DNA of 64,000 bases from assembly GCF_051106095.1 (NCBI RefSeq), contig NC_135793.1, forward strand, positions 9,720,501 through 9,784,500, written 5' to 3'. The notes under the pieces were generated by a model. The model searched no databases. It saw only the letters and a program-made list of their open reading frames with translations, and had not been told where the DNA came from. The stretch comes from Pogona vitticeps (taxonomy: Eukaryota; Chordata; Lepidosauria; Squamata; Agamidae). How positions within the stretch are numbered: position 1 is the stretch's first letter; each line of letters starts with the position of its first letter. Of the stretch, positions 11,695-22,500 are shown one piece after another. The translations under genes and the position numbers were made by a program.

Positions 11695-14228
11695 AATACT
11701 ATCTGGAGGGCCTCAAGCTGGCCATTCCTCTATTAAAGTACCTCGGAACAACATTTATGGCAGTGCTGGCATTATAGCAGGATTTTAGGGCAGAGTTATA
11801 GGGGCTTATCAGGGACTTGGCTTATTGCATGTGGAACCAAGAGAGGTAGTACCCATTACCAGCTAAACATAAAACCATGAAGGCAGAGCTTAAAATTACC
11901 AAAACTGTATCACTGTTCCACCTAAATTCCTGAGGGCTGCTGCCAGTCAAAGCAAACAACACTAAACATGCCTCATTTTAGACAGAAGTTGATTGAAAGA
12001 ACTGTGAAAAACATTTTGTAAGTTGTGTCTTTTTCAGGTACTGTTCTCTAATGCTCTTAGGAAATGCTATCGTGCGTTCTCTTCTTTTGAATGCTCATAT
12101 ATTTACCCTTGTGACATTAAAAGAAAAAGTAAGCTACTTTGTGAAACTAGTTAAAAAACAGGTACCAAGTCATCTAAGAAATAAAAAGAAAGATGAGATG
12201 TAGCAGATCAGAGCCAAGTTGCTTGGTCTAGCATGCTTCTGCCACAGTGACCGAACAAATGCCACAAGGAAACTCATGAGCTCAACTATCCCCTCCTGTT
12301 CATGTTTCTGAACAACTTATATATAGAAACGTACTGCTTTCAGTATGGGAGAGAACATATATTCTTTATGCCTAGTAGCCACAACATCAGTAGGTGACCC
12401 AATAGCCTGATGCACTGAAAAGTACCTGGTCAAACAGACAGTTACAGCGTTCCCACAAGCAGGTAGTTTGTATCCTTTGGGCAAAACTGATGTACGTTCA
12501 TAATGTACGCAGTCTGTGGTCCGAGGACAGCACGTGTGCGCATGTGTGCATCTCGCCTTGAAATGTTAGGGCGAGGTACACCAGTTGCTTGGACCACGAA
12601 TTGTCCTTGATTTATAAGAAGGGTTTTATGGTGCTATCCTATGTATGTCTATTCAAGAAGGAAGCTCTATGGAATTTAATGGGTCTTCCTTCCAGGTAAG
12701 GATGTAAAGGGTTTTCAGCCTATCAGAGAAAACTGAAAAAGCAGCTGCGTGACCCATCTATAGAAACATAGTTCCAGATTGAGTAATTCCTTTATTGAGA
12801 TCTAATAAAAGTATTATACAACTCAGAATCCTGGCTGAGGAGAGATGAATATGTTCTTTAAAAGAAATCCAAATGAATAAACTGAAAATAAACTAAATAA
12901 ACTAAAGGTTTTGCATCTCCCCTGATCTCTAGAAAGCGAGGTAAGGGTGAAAGCAGGTTGTTTCTTACCTGTCTGGTTGTGGGTTTCTCTGCACGTCTCC
13001 CCACTTGCTGGCCTTTTTCAGTCCATACAGGAAACCACCTCTTTTGACTTTCTGAAAACAAGCGGCTTGTTCTTCTGCGGGACCCAGACTCGTCTAACGC
13101 TGCCCAGATGTGGGGCAGCTGGTGGTTGCCAGATGTTTATTTAAGGCCGAGCTGTCTCTTAAGAGAGGAGGAAAAAAGCAAGCAGTGGTAGAGAGGGGGG
13201 GAAAAAAGAGCAAGAGAGGCCCCTAATAGCAGCTAGACTGCTTTTTAAAAGCATGTGTGTAAGAAAGAGAAAGATTTGGCTAAACAAACGAGTCAATAAA
13301 GAACATACAACACTCCTCGCAGACTTACAACAATAAAGCCAGCCTTCCGGAGGGTTCCCAGTGGTACAACTCTGAAGACATCATGAGTCATAAATTCAGG
13401 GTTAAAAGAAAAGCAGAGTCAGTAAACCCAGATAGCATGTTTTCTTTCCGACCTTTAAGAAGGGCAAGCTACTTGGGAGGGAAAATGAACCGTCTGATTC
13501 CTTGCTGAATTGGTTTTCTCTCATCCTCTTCATAGTGAGGGTACCACAGTCTTAAAACAAGCCTCCCTGGGTGACCACATGAGATGTTTGTGGGGACAGC
13601 CTGGCCATGAGAGGAAAAAAATGTCTACAATTAGAGAGTAGCCACCAGAAGCCCTTTCAGCTAGTAGCAGTTAGACTGTTGGACCAAGAGAGAGACGATC
13701 CAGATTTAGATTGTGTTTCAGCCATGAAGCTCACAAAGGGAGGGATCAGAAGGGGGTCCGGCCCATTGTTTGTGTCTTGTTTCTCCCTGTTCTTTTCCAT
13801 ATTGTGACAGTGAGCTGTCTGGCTTGGACGTTTTTCAAACCCCCTGGCAAGGTTCATGGAGACCCCAGTGGCAGGGCAGTCTAAGGGTGCAGAAGGCAAG
13901 CGTGGGGTCCCAGGTAGGAGTAGAGAAGCAGATGAGTTGCATCTGAAGAGAGAGAGGGAGGTTGGGGCCAAGTTTGTGGGATCCGAAATTTAATGAGAAG
14001 GAGAAAGTGGGGGACGGCTCGTCATCCTCAACTGACTTTGAGGGTGAGGATTGGATAGGCAGCATAGCCATCTCTCCAAGCCCTAGTCCACTAGCCCAAA
14101 CCAAACTCAGAAATAGCACCAATGGAGGAAGTGCCACAATGAGTGCCTGTATCATATTCCTGGGAGTTTCAACAGCAAAGTCCAATAAACCAGTCCAATA
14201 TCAGAAGTTCAGAGCCAGTACAAAAATA

Positions 14229-14315
14229 CCAAAGCCAAATCACAAACCATAACCCGAGGTCAGAGTCCAAAGCCAAATCACACAACGTAGTCTGGGGTCA
14301 GAGTCCAAAGCCAAG
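14229..14315. repeat. 38-bp tandem repeat, about 2.3 copies
   Basis: CCAAAGCCAA recurs at 14229, 14267 and 14305 with an exact 38-base period, the units joined by GGTCAGAGT. The family is unknown; it may be the inside of an old repeat element. Confidence 0.65.
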
Positions 14316-15152
14316 GGTCCAGGTAGTCAGGAGCATGGATGCAAGCCAGAGATTTGACTTGTTGCTTCCACGAGCTTCCCAGCCATCTGGGAGCTGATTA
14401 TATAGCAAAACAGTCATTGAACTGCTGGAAGCCTTTCATCCTGTCAAAACTCAGGACTAGCTGACTTGATGTTTCTGCGGGCAGCATTCAAACGATTCTC
14501 TGACCTTTGAATCATAAGTCTTTGCTGAAGTCTAGCCCTCACCCTGGCTACTGGGGGAGGAGAATCTGGTGGCGATTCAGCTGTCTATGCTTCTAATCGC
14601 TCAGCATTCTCCTCAGCTGTAGTTAATCCCTCAGGTTCCGGATCTCCGGCTGAACTCATGACAGCCTGTGCCAAATCCAAAGGCAGGATGAAAGGCTGGA
14701 AGTCAGGAACTTGAACTGGCCCTTCCCTACTGGCCCTGCCTGAAAGGGATCGGCTGGCTGGGGCCAGTGTTGTGAAGCTGACCCCAGCCTCAAACAGAAA
14801 ATACCAGAGACCCAGTGAAGGGAACTTGAACCCAGCTGAGGACTGAGAGTAATGGCGGGGCAAATATGGTTAACTAAGCCCTCTTGTGGATTGTTGGGAT
14901 GGGAAGAAATGGTTATCCTGCCAATTCTTGTCCTCCATCCCTCCACTCTAATAAAGTCTAGTTCTAGCAGCAACTGAAGTCTACAGTTCATAGAGTTTAT
15001 GGTCAAAGAGATCCTCCATGGGTGGAGGCAGTGGCAGTCACAGATATTTATTCCGGTAACTACACAATAGTGTTACAGTAGTTGAGAGTATATTCGATCT
15101 TTGTAGTATGCCGTATAGTTCGTTCAATAGTGTGTGCTTAGTTTTTTTAATA

Positions 15153-15894
15153 CTGTGTTTCCCCAAAAATAAGACAGGGTCATTGTAGCATTCCCCATTT
15201 ATTAGGTCTATGGTTCATGTTTTATGTAATGGTTCATGTTTGTCATGTAAGATAATGGTTTATGCATATTCATGTTGCTGAGAGGTGGAGCCGAGAGAGA
15301 TACTATAAGAGGCGGAGTCAGAGACTCAGAGTCAATGTCAATCAGTAAGTTAGAGTCAGACAGAGAGTAACAGAGAGGGAAGAATGAGAAGAGGGAATAG
15401 TAGTTAGAGTGTGGAGTTTGGGGAATTATTCTGAGGTGTGATTAGCTACTGAAGACATTCATGAATCAGTTTCTGTAATCAATAAACCAAAGTTTTATTT
15501 AAAAGACCTTAAAGTGTGGACCTGAAGCTTTCTGAATGTTGATTAGTGATCACCTGGTGGTAGCAGTGAAAAGAAGGATTGTTTGCCTTTGTGTGCTCTG
15601 AGGCTTGACGGTCAAGCAAGGGGCACGAGGGTGGAAGCCACAGTCGTATATTAATTTTTGCTCCAAAAATGCATTAGGGCTTATTTTCAGGCAATGTTTT
15701 ATTTTTTCATGTGCAACAATCTACAGTTATTAATATACAGACAGTCATCTGTCTTCTGGTTGTAGCACAATGGTGAAGGGCAGGGTTTCACTTAAGTGGG
15801 ACTTGTTTTTGGAGTAGGGCTTATATTACAAGCATCCTGAACAATCATACTAGAGCTTATTTTCAGGTTAGGTCTTATTTTAGGGGAAACAGGG
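15153..15894. mobile_element. MITE with TTTCCCC ends, split by a solo LTR
   Basis: The left end CTGTGTTTCCCC and the right end GGGGAAACAGGG are inverted, both flanked by TA. Internal AATAAGAC and GTCTTATTTT arms also pair. The element is opened by the LTR at 15184-15642. It is probably a Tc1-mariner-type non-autonomous element. Confidence 0.6.
15184..15642 (+). mobile_element. Solo LTR of an LTR retroelement (fossil)
   Basis: A 459-bp block starting TGTAGCATTCC and ending GAAGCCACA interrupts the surrounding MITE. It has a TATA-like CTATAAGAG and an AATAAA signal in LTR order, and 5-bp flanks GTCAT and GTCGT that look like an aged target duplication. No internal region remains. The family is gypsy or endogenous retrovirus; which one cannot be decided from the LTR alone. 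Confidence 0.6.
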
Positions 15895-17452
15895 TATATG
15901 TAGTGTTTCTGGACCTCTTATTTTGTCTAGTGTGTTTGCCTCTATCCAGTTGTAGGGCATGTCTGGTTGATATCATTGATAAAGCAATGACTGGGGCAGT
16001 GTGGAAGTAAACCTACTCCTTTTGCCTGCCTTAACTAGCACTAAGAAGGACTTCAACTGCAATGCAATTTAGGAATTGTGTGTGTGTGTTTTTTTTAAAA
16101 AAAATCTGTTAATTTAGTGCTAAACTGATACAGCGCTAATTCAACCAGTATATCCTATCTTGTCAATTCAGCGCTAGTTCACTTGCTAAGCATTGTAAAA
16201 AAGAACAGATTTGAATGTTGGCCAAACAGAGTACTGTGTAAGGATTGCAATAACAAAGATGAATGAGGTAGAAATGGGGTGCTGCCCAACGCTTGAAACA
16301 CAGCTTCCCAGGATGATTAAACATTTCTGTGTGATTTCAGGGAGTGGTGCAGAAAAATTTGCAACAACCTGGGACAAACGTCTGTGTGGTCACGCACTGG
16401 GTGAGCACGGTCCAGTCATTCTCTCGTAACTTAAACTTACCTCATCGTTGTGTGTTTAAAGTGGGTTGGGATACAGTATATACCGTCTTGAGCTTTTTCA
16501 AGAAAGGCAGTTTTGTAAATGTGAATACCTGTATTTGTAAATGTCAGCAAACTTAAATGTATAAAAATATAAATGGTTTGTGAATTAATAGTGAGATTTG
16601 GAAGATTTCTTTCTTGTCCTAGCCTCCCTGTCCTAGCCTTCTTCATTTTAAAAGCATTTCTTTACCCTTTTTGAAATAATTCTGAACCATCCTTTAAAAA
16701 AAATATCACTGATTCCTCTAAGAAAAAGAAGTGATGTTTTAGGGGTATGTGTGGATAGAAACCCCAGTAAAAAAATTTATGTGCTCATGTGCCATGAAAG
16801 CAGCACCAAGGGCTCAAAGGAATGCATGCTCTGTCTGGATAACTCTCAACCCAAATTTATTTTTACAGCTACCCTGTGAGGTAGGCCAGGTGCTGGTGTT
16901 TCAAGCAGTGGTGGGGCCCTATGGTTAGAGACAATAAGGTGGTTGCCTCAGACTGCAGATGCTGGGGGGTGGCAGAATTGTGCATCACACACAAAGCCTC
17001 CTTTGATCCTCCTGCCTCCCCATAGCTTACTCCTTTTAAGTTCAGTAAAGGATGCTTTTCTATCACGAGTACCAAAGATTAAGCAGATGATGGCTTTTAT
17101 AGCTGGAATGGGAGGGGGCCACTCTCTTGTTCTTTATGCAAGGCAGGAAAATGCGGCAATGGCATCGATGAAGGCCTTCCCTCCTTCCTTTTTTGCACAG
17201 AGGTAAGCGAGAAATTGAGAAAAGCGTGGCTGTGCCCTATTTCCTCTCTCAGGTCTCCGTTTATTTTTCCGGACTGAGGTCAGCAGCTGAGCAGAAAGTG
17301 GAGCAGCTAAGAGGGAAAGCACCCTATGAAATGTCTAAGAAAACAGTCAGGCGGACACTAAATGGAAAGCTGGCAAGGGGACGAAATGGAGCAAAATGAG
17401 GGGGGGGGAGAACAAAGGAGGGAAGCTTGTCTCCTCTCTTTCTTTGCATATA
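15895..17452. other. Gene-free stretch
   Basis: No exon or named repeat was recognised. A short TG run and a T/A tract sit near 16080. Confidence 0.4.
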
Positions 17453-17690
17453 CCGTATGTTTCCGTGTATAAGACTATACTTTTGTCTAAAATCTTTAGA
17501 TTAAAAAATTGAGGGTCGTCTTATACACGGAAGTAAACTGAGGAGAGAACAAAAAGAAGTGGAGGGGAAAGCAGGGATCAAAGCGATCCTGCAGCGCTTT
17601 CATGCCTTTCCCCCTACACTTGCTAAGCCACACATAGGTTTCTTAATTTTGGATTAGAAAAGTGGGGGCATCTTATACACAGAAAAATAT
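17453..17690. mobile_element. MITE with GTATAAGAC / GTCTTATAC arms
   Basis: CCGTATGTTTCCGTGTATA at the left is inverted by TATACACAGAAAAATATGG at the right, and an internal GTCGTCTTATACACGGAAG repeats the arm. About 240 bp, with no coding potential. Confidence 0.55.
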
Positions 17691-17730
17691 GGCATTTGGT
17701 TTTCTTTTCTCTCTAGGTCCCTTGCACATA

Positions 17731-18092
17731 CAGTGGTGCCTCGCATAGCGAGGTTAATCCGTTCCGGATTAACCTTCGCTATAGCGAAACATCGCTGAAT
17801 GGGGCAGGAAAAGCCACTGGAACACATTAAACAGTGTTTAATGCATTCCAATCGGCGCCTTTACTCACCGTTCCGGGATGGCCGGCAGCCATTTTCGCGC
17901 CCTCCCCTCGCTTAACGAGGGCGCGAAAACACTGCGCGCGGCCATTTTGGGGCTTCCGGCGGCCAGCTGGTTGGCGGGGGTTTGTTTTGCGAAACGCTTA
18001 CTGATCTTCGCAAAGTGAGTTTCCCCCTATCTAAGTGTCGTTGAGCTATGCGATTGCGTTGTACGGTGCGCTCGTTAAGCGAGGCACCACTG
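17731..18092. mobile_element. Tigger-like MITE, copy 3
   Basis: CAGTGGTGCCTCGC at the left and GCGAGGCACCACTG at the right, TA on both sides, 362 bp. The subterminal bases (ATAGCGAGG, and GTTAAGCGAGG) differ from the CAAGA type. It is GC-rich inside. Confidence 0.75.
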
Positions 18093-19019
18093 TATGCCCT
18101 CTTATGGCACCCATTTTTTTGGATGGTGCCCACATGACGCTCGACATTCTAGGATGGGCCAAGAGGCTTTACTGCTTGAGAAACTATCAAGACCTTTTCC
18201 CTGCAGCTCCACAGATGGGCGACTGCATCTTATTTCAGTAGTAGTGTCGTACCACGTCTGGTAGCAGCAGAATAATGAAGGGGCAGGCAGTGTGCTTCAC
18301 GCAGCTATGGTGCTGTAGCAATAATGTTGGATGGAGAGATCCAGATCCTATTCCCCAAAGAACCATGAAGCTCAGCAAAGGGCCTTGTTCTCTCTCATTT
18401 TGGTCGACCTCACAGGGTTGTTGTGAAGAGAATGTGGGAGACGGAAGAACCGTTCCGGCTGCCTTGCTTGCACTCACCGGAGAAAAAGAGCAGAGCTCCA
18501 AAATGGCAAACTGCTACTGACACAATGAACGGTACTTAGTTGTTTTTAGTTGCGTGAGTTGCTTTTGAGATGTAACAGGCAATACTAAGTTATTTATATG
18601 GGATGAGTGCTACACAAGTTATTTTCAAAAATTACTTTTAACTAGCATTTTAAAAAAAATTTTTAAAGACGCTGACAAGAATTTTTCAAACTTTACCCCA
18701 TTTTCCTATGAATCCAAAGTGACATAAGTGTTTTTATTAGTCCTTTGTAATTCCACAAATTATTTTTTTATTTTTTCTTAATTTTTTAAATAAAAAAACA
18801 TATACTGTACAAAAAAAAACCAATTTACAAATAATAGTGCTTATTATAAAATAAATTCTAACGTGCACCCCATACCCACGGGACTTCATTTAACAATATT
18901 TTAATTACGGACTACCTCTCCATAGACTATAAAGTGTATTCTTGGCCTTCCACAAATTACAATAGTTTGCTGGGCTGGCGCCATCTGCTGGTAGAAACTC
19001 AATGTCCTCGATTCTCCTC
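18093..19019. other. Upstream flank of the TSPAN6 CpG island, AT-rich part
   Basis: No gene or named repeat was seen. 18640-18850 is very A/T rich with homopolymer tracts. Confidence 0.4.
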
Positions 19020-19560
19020 TTAAAACCAAAGAAAGCGGCTGGGGGAGCGTTCGGAACCGTTCGGCTTCTCCCGTGAATGTTCGGAAAAACAATACGGGCG
19101 GCAGCGCTTTTGCGGGTCTAGCGCTTTTGTTGCCTAGGGAGACACGGCGGAGAGGAGGCGTCCGGGTTCCTCTCGACAACTTCCGGAATCTTTCGGCTTC
19201 TTCTGGCTCTGTTTCTCGGGGCTCACCTGGCGACGGGCCCCGGATTCTCCCTTTCGGCAACTTCCGTAGATGTTCGGCGAATTCCGAGCGGGCGGCGGAG
19301 CGGGGTAGGCGGTGGTGCGGTGGCGAGTGCCCCCGAGTCCTCCGTTCGGCAATTTCCGGACCAGCTCGGCTTGTTCCGGCTCGGCGAGCGGGGCCGAGGA
19401 AGACGGCGCCCAGCTGGGGTTCCGTTGCGTGGCGTCGGCGGGCATGGCGTCCTCTTCGCGGCGGCTCCAGACCAAGCCGGTCATCACCTGCCTCAAGAGC
19501 GTCCTCCTCATCTACAGCTTCATCTTCTGGGTGAGCTGCGGGCGAGGGAGCCGTCCATCT
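19020..19560 (+). promoter_or_regulatory. TSPAN6 CpG-island promoter and 5'UTR with a decayed tandem repeat
   Basis: GC content and CpG frequency rise sharply here compared with the AT-rich flanks, and the island covers the TSPAN6 start codon. Three diverged units begin CAACTTCCGGA (19177), CAACTTCCGTA (19258) and CAATTTCCGGA (19350), each followed by TTCGGC or CTCGGC, a CGGGG and CCTCC-TTCGG. ACTTCCGG is the core of ETS-family (GABPA-type) sites, so factor binding is plausible but not shown. No TATA box was seen, as usual for CpG-island promoters. Confidence 0.65.
19444..19530 (+). CDS. TSPAN6: TSPAN6 coding exon 1
   Basis: Codes residues 1-29, from MASSSRRLQTKPVITC to the first half of TM1 (IYSFIFW), ending at donor GTGAGC. 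The ATG sits in a fair Kozak context (GGGCATGGCG). Confidence 0.95.
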
Positions 19561-22500
19561 TGGGGGCTGGGGGCTGGGGGTGGGCAGAGCCCCATAGAGA
19601 ACAATGGGGCAGAGCTGAGTAATTCGCCCCCACCAGGTCTGTAAGGCAGCAGGCAACGTCCCTGTCCCTCCTACCTTCTTGCTTTTTCCCGGAGAAGTTA
19701 TTGTGCAGGGCCCCGATCTTTTCCAACCTGTTGCTCTTTGTCGGCAATGGACTACAGCTCTCATCATCCCCAGCCAGCCGGCCGGACTACAGCTCCCATA
19801 ATCCACAGCCTGCCGCATGTAGGGCAGCAGGCAACGTCCCTGTGCCTCCTACCTTCTTGCTTTTTCCCAGAGAAACTATTGTTCAGGGCCCCCATCTTTT
19901 CCAACCTGTTGCTCTCTGTCGGCAATGGACTACAGCTCCCATCATCCACAGCCGGCCGCCTGTAGGGCAGCAGGCAACGTCCCTGCGCCTCCTGCCTTCT
20001 TGCTTTTCCCGGAGAAACTATTGTGCAGGGCCCCCATCTTTTCCAACCTGTTGCTCTCTGTTGATGATGGACTACAGCTCCCATCATCCCCAGCCAGCCG
20101 GATGGCTGGCTGGGGATGATGAGAGCTATAGTCCATCACAGATAGGGAACAAAAGGTGGGAGCAAGCTTCCTTGGAGCCTTTTCTCCTAACCCCTCTAAT
20201 TAACAGGAGGTAAATACCCCTTTCTTCGCCCCATCCAGCAAGGTGTGTCCCATTTCTGTAGGTCAAATGCTCCCCCCTGATCCTTTCAATTTCTCTCACC
20301 CCAGGTTGAACAGCAGTTTGCATTGTGGGTTGTTGTTGTTTTTAAATGGCTACAATATTTCTATGCAAGAACTTGTTAACAAACTAAATGGGAAGAGCTC
20401 TCAGGCTGGGCGTTACACAGGATATGTTCTTCCTGCCCTGCAAAAGCGCAGATTTCCCATAAAGAAACTAACTGGGCGCCTGTCCCATCTCTTAACTCCC
20501 TTGTTTGTTAGGGGTGTTGCATGTGCCTCCCTCTTTAGAGCATTCAATATTATTGGATAGACATATTTATTGTGGGCGTGTGCTGTGCTCCCCCTTCTTT
20601 TTGGGGGGCAGATCCAGTTGTGGACAACTGTGGCCTTCGAGTGCTTTTGCTCTGGAAATCACACCATTCCTTGCTGTCGGCTCTGTTGGAGAGGGTTAAA
20701 GCGAGGTCTAAAAGGCAGAAACATCTTGAAGGCTAGTGTGGCCCACACCTGTTCTATGGAGAGACTGTGCACATTCCACCTCTGTGTCTCTGAGCCCCAT
20801 AAATAGCAATTTAGCATAGGCTTCCCCCACCCCCTTGGTCTGTAGGTGTCAGTTGTCCATACTCTTCTCATGGAGAAGAACCAGATTCCTGCTGCGATCC
20901 TGCCTCTTAATTCTCTCTCGTCTTGCTCTCCTAAAGGAAGTCGATCGCTTGAGCAGCATTCACAGAATTGATCTGCAGCATATACCTTGACCTGTGTACT
21001 TATACCAGATTGACTCCATGCTGGTATGGCTCTCATAAAAGAACCCTGGGAGCTGTAGTTTAATGAGGTGCTTAGAACTACCTGCTAGAAAGCTGTAGTT
21101 CAGTCTCCTTAATTATGGAAAATTTTAAGTGCCTCCCCAAGCTACAGATTCGAGAAAGCTATCTGGTGCCCTCCAGGTATTTTAGATCCAGGTATTTTAG
21201 TTTGTGTAGACATGGCCTGTCCTGTCTGTTTTTATCATTTTTTTTAAAATCATTGTGCCCTTTGACTTTGTGGGCCCTGTTTGGTGAATAACAAATAAGA
21301 TATGGAATGCAATCAGTAATCCCTGTGCTTTCCTTTCCTCGCTGCGGCTTCAGGCTTTGGAGTCGGGTGAGTGTAGTTTCCTCTGGGAGAAGCCGTTCTG
21401 CTGTCCTTAGGGTGTGTGGATGCCGTGTGTCTTCTCTTGTTTGTGCACTTTAGAGAGACGAGTGTGGGCGTCTGTGTACAGGCACATGTCTGAGAGAGGA
21501 GTGAGTGGGGTTCAGAGAACAATCTGGATTTGCATGTTTTTGAAGGAATTAGGTAAGGGAGCTCATCTTTTGTTAGCGAAAACGAACTCTCCCTCCCTTC
21601 AAGAAATGGATCTACAGTGGTGCCTCGCTTGACGACATTAATTCGTTCCAGCGAAATCGCTGTAGAGCAAAAACGTCGTAAAGCGAAATAAAAAAGCCAA
21701 TTGAAATGCATTGAAAACCGTTCAGTGCATTCCAATGGGCTGAATAACTCACCGTCCAGTGAAGATCCTCCATGGGGTGGCCATTTTCGGTGCCTGTAAA
21801 GCGAGGAATCTATCCAAAAACACAGCGGGGAGCCATTTTGAATAGCTGGCGGCTATTTTGAAAGCACGACAATCAGCTGTTTTGATCGTCGTAATGTGAA
21901 GAATCAGTTCCCAAAGCAGGGAAGCGATTGTCGCAAAGCGAAAAAACCCCATGAAAACATGGTTTTGCGATCACAATTGCGACAACAAAAACATCGTTGT
22001 GAAGCAGATTCGTTGTTATACGGGGTAATCGTTAAGCAGGGCACGACTGTATGCTCATACAAGGCTTTGTGAAATGAAAGATGGAACATAAATCAGGGCA
22101 CAGAGATTTTTAGTATACTTCCAACTTTACTTTTTCTGACACCACAGGATGCATATAGATCAGCTGTGCGCAGAAAAAATTCTAGATTCAGTCACCAGCA
22201 CCATCATTTAATATCAGAGCTTGACAAAGTGACCTGGTTTTCGATCTGAACCATCAGTATTCTGAGCGTTGTAGTCCAGAAAGTAACTTTTTGGATCAAG
22301 TATCATTGAGTGTGAAAGCCCTCCCCTAGATAGTCTCCACCACAATAGTCCAGCGATCCTCAACATGATGGGCTGATGCATAGATCTTGAACATGGACGT
22401 GTAGCATGTTGGGATGAGATGCACGCAGGACGTGGACTGCAGCTGCAACCCCTACATAGAGGAACATGGTTGGTCCTGCTAGGAGGCTCCTTGGGCCGTC

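Larger units (their letters stand above)
10818..15152. other. Gene-free stretch with minor repeats
   Basis: No exon of a known gene was recognised. The stretch holds one palindromic ACTACA-type repeat (11630-11694) and a 38-bp tandem repeat near 14.2 kb, listed separately. Frames of about 100-116 codons near 13.7-15.0 kb on the minus strand have no family resemblance. Confidence 0.4.

Noticed and set aside
13657-15006. Frames of 104-116 codons on the minus strand near 14 kb
   Set aside because: No splice-site pattern or known domain; partly built on the 38-bp tandem repeat.
18901-19818. 305-codon open frame on the minus strand across the TSPAN6 promoter
   Set aside because: It lies in the CpG island antisense to exon 1, where stops are rare because of GC content. 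It is Arg/Pro/Glu rich and includes repeat units; no family resemblance.
19701-20213. 170-codon frame on the plus strand in TSPAN6 intron 1
   Set aside because: It is internally repetitive only because it reads through the minisatellite.
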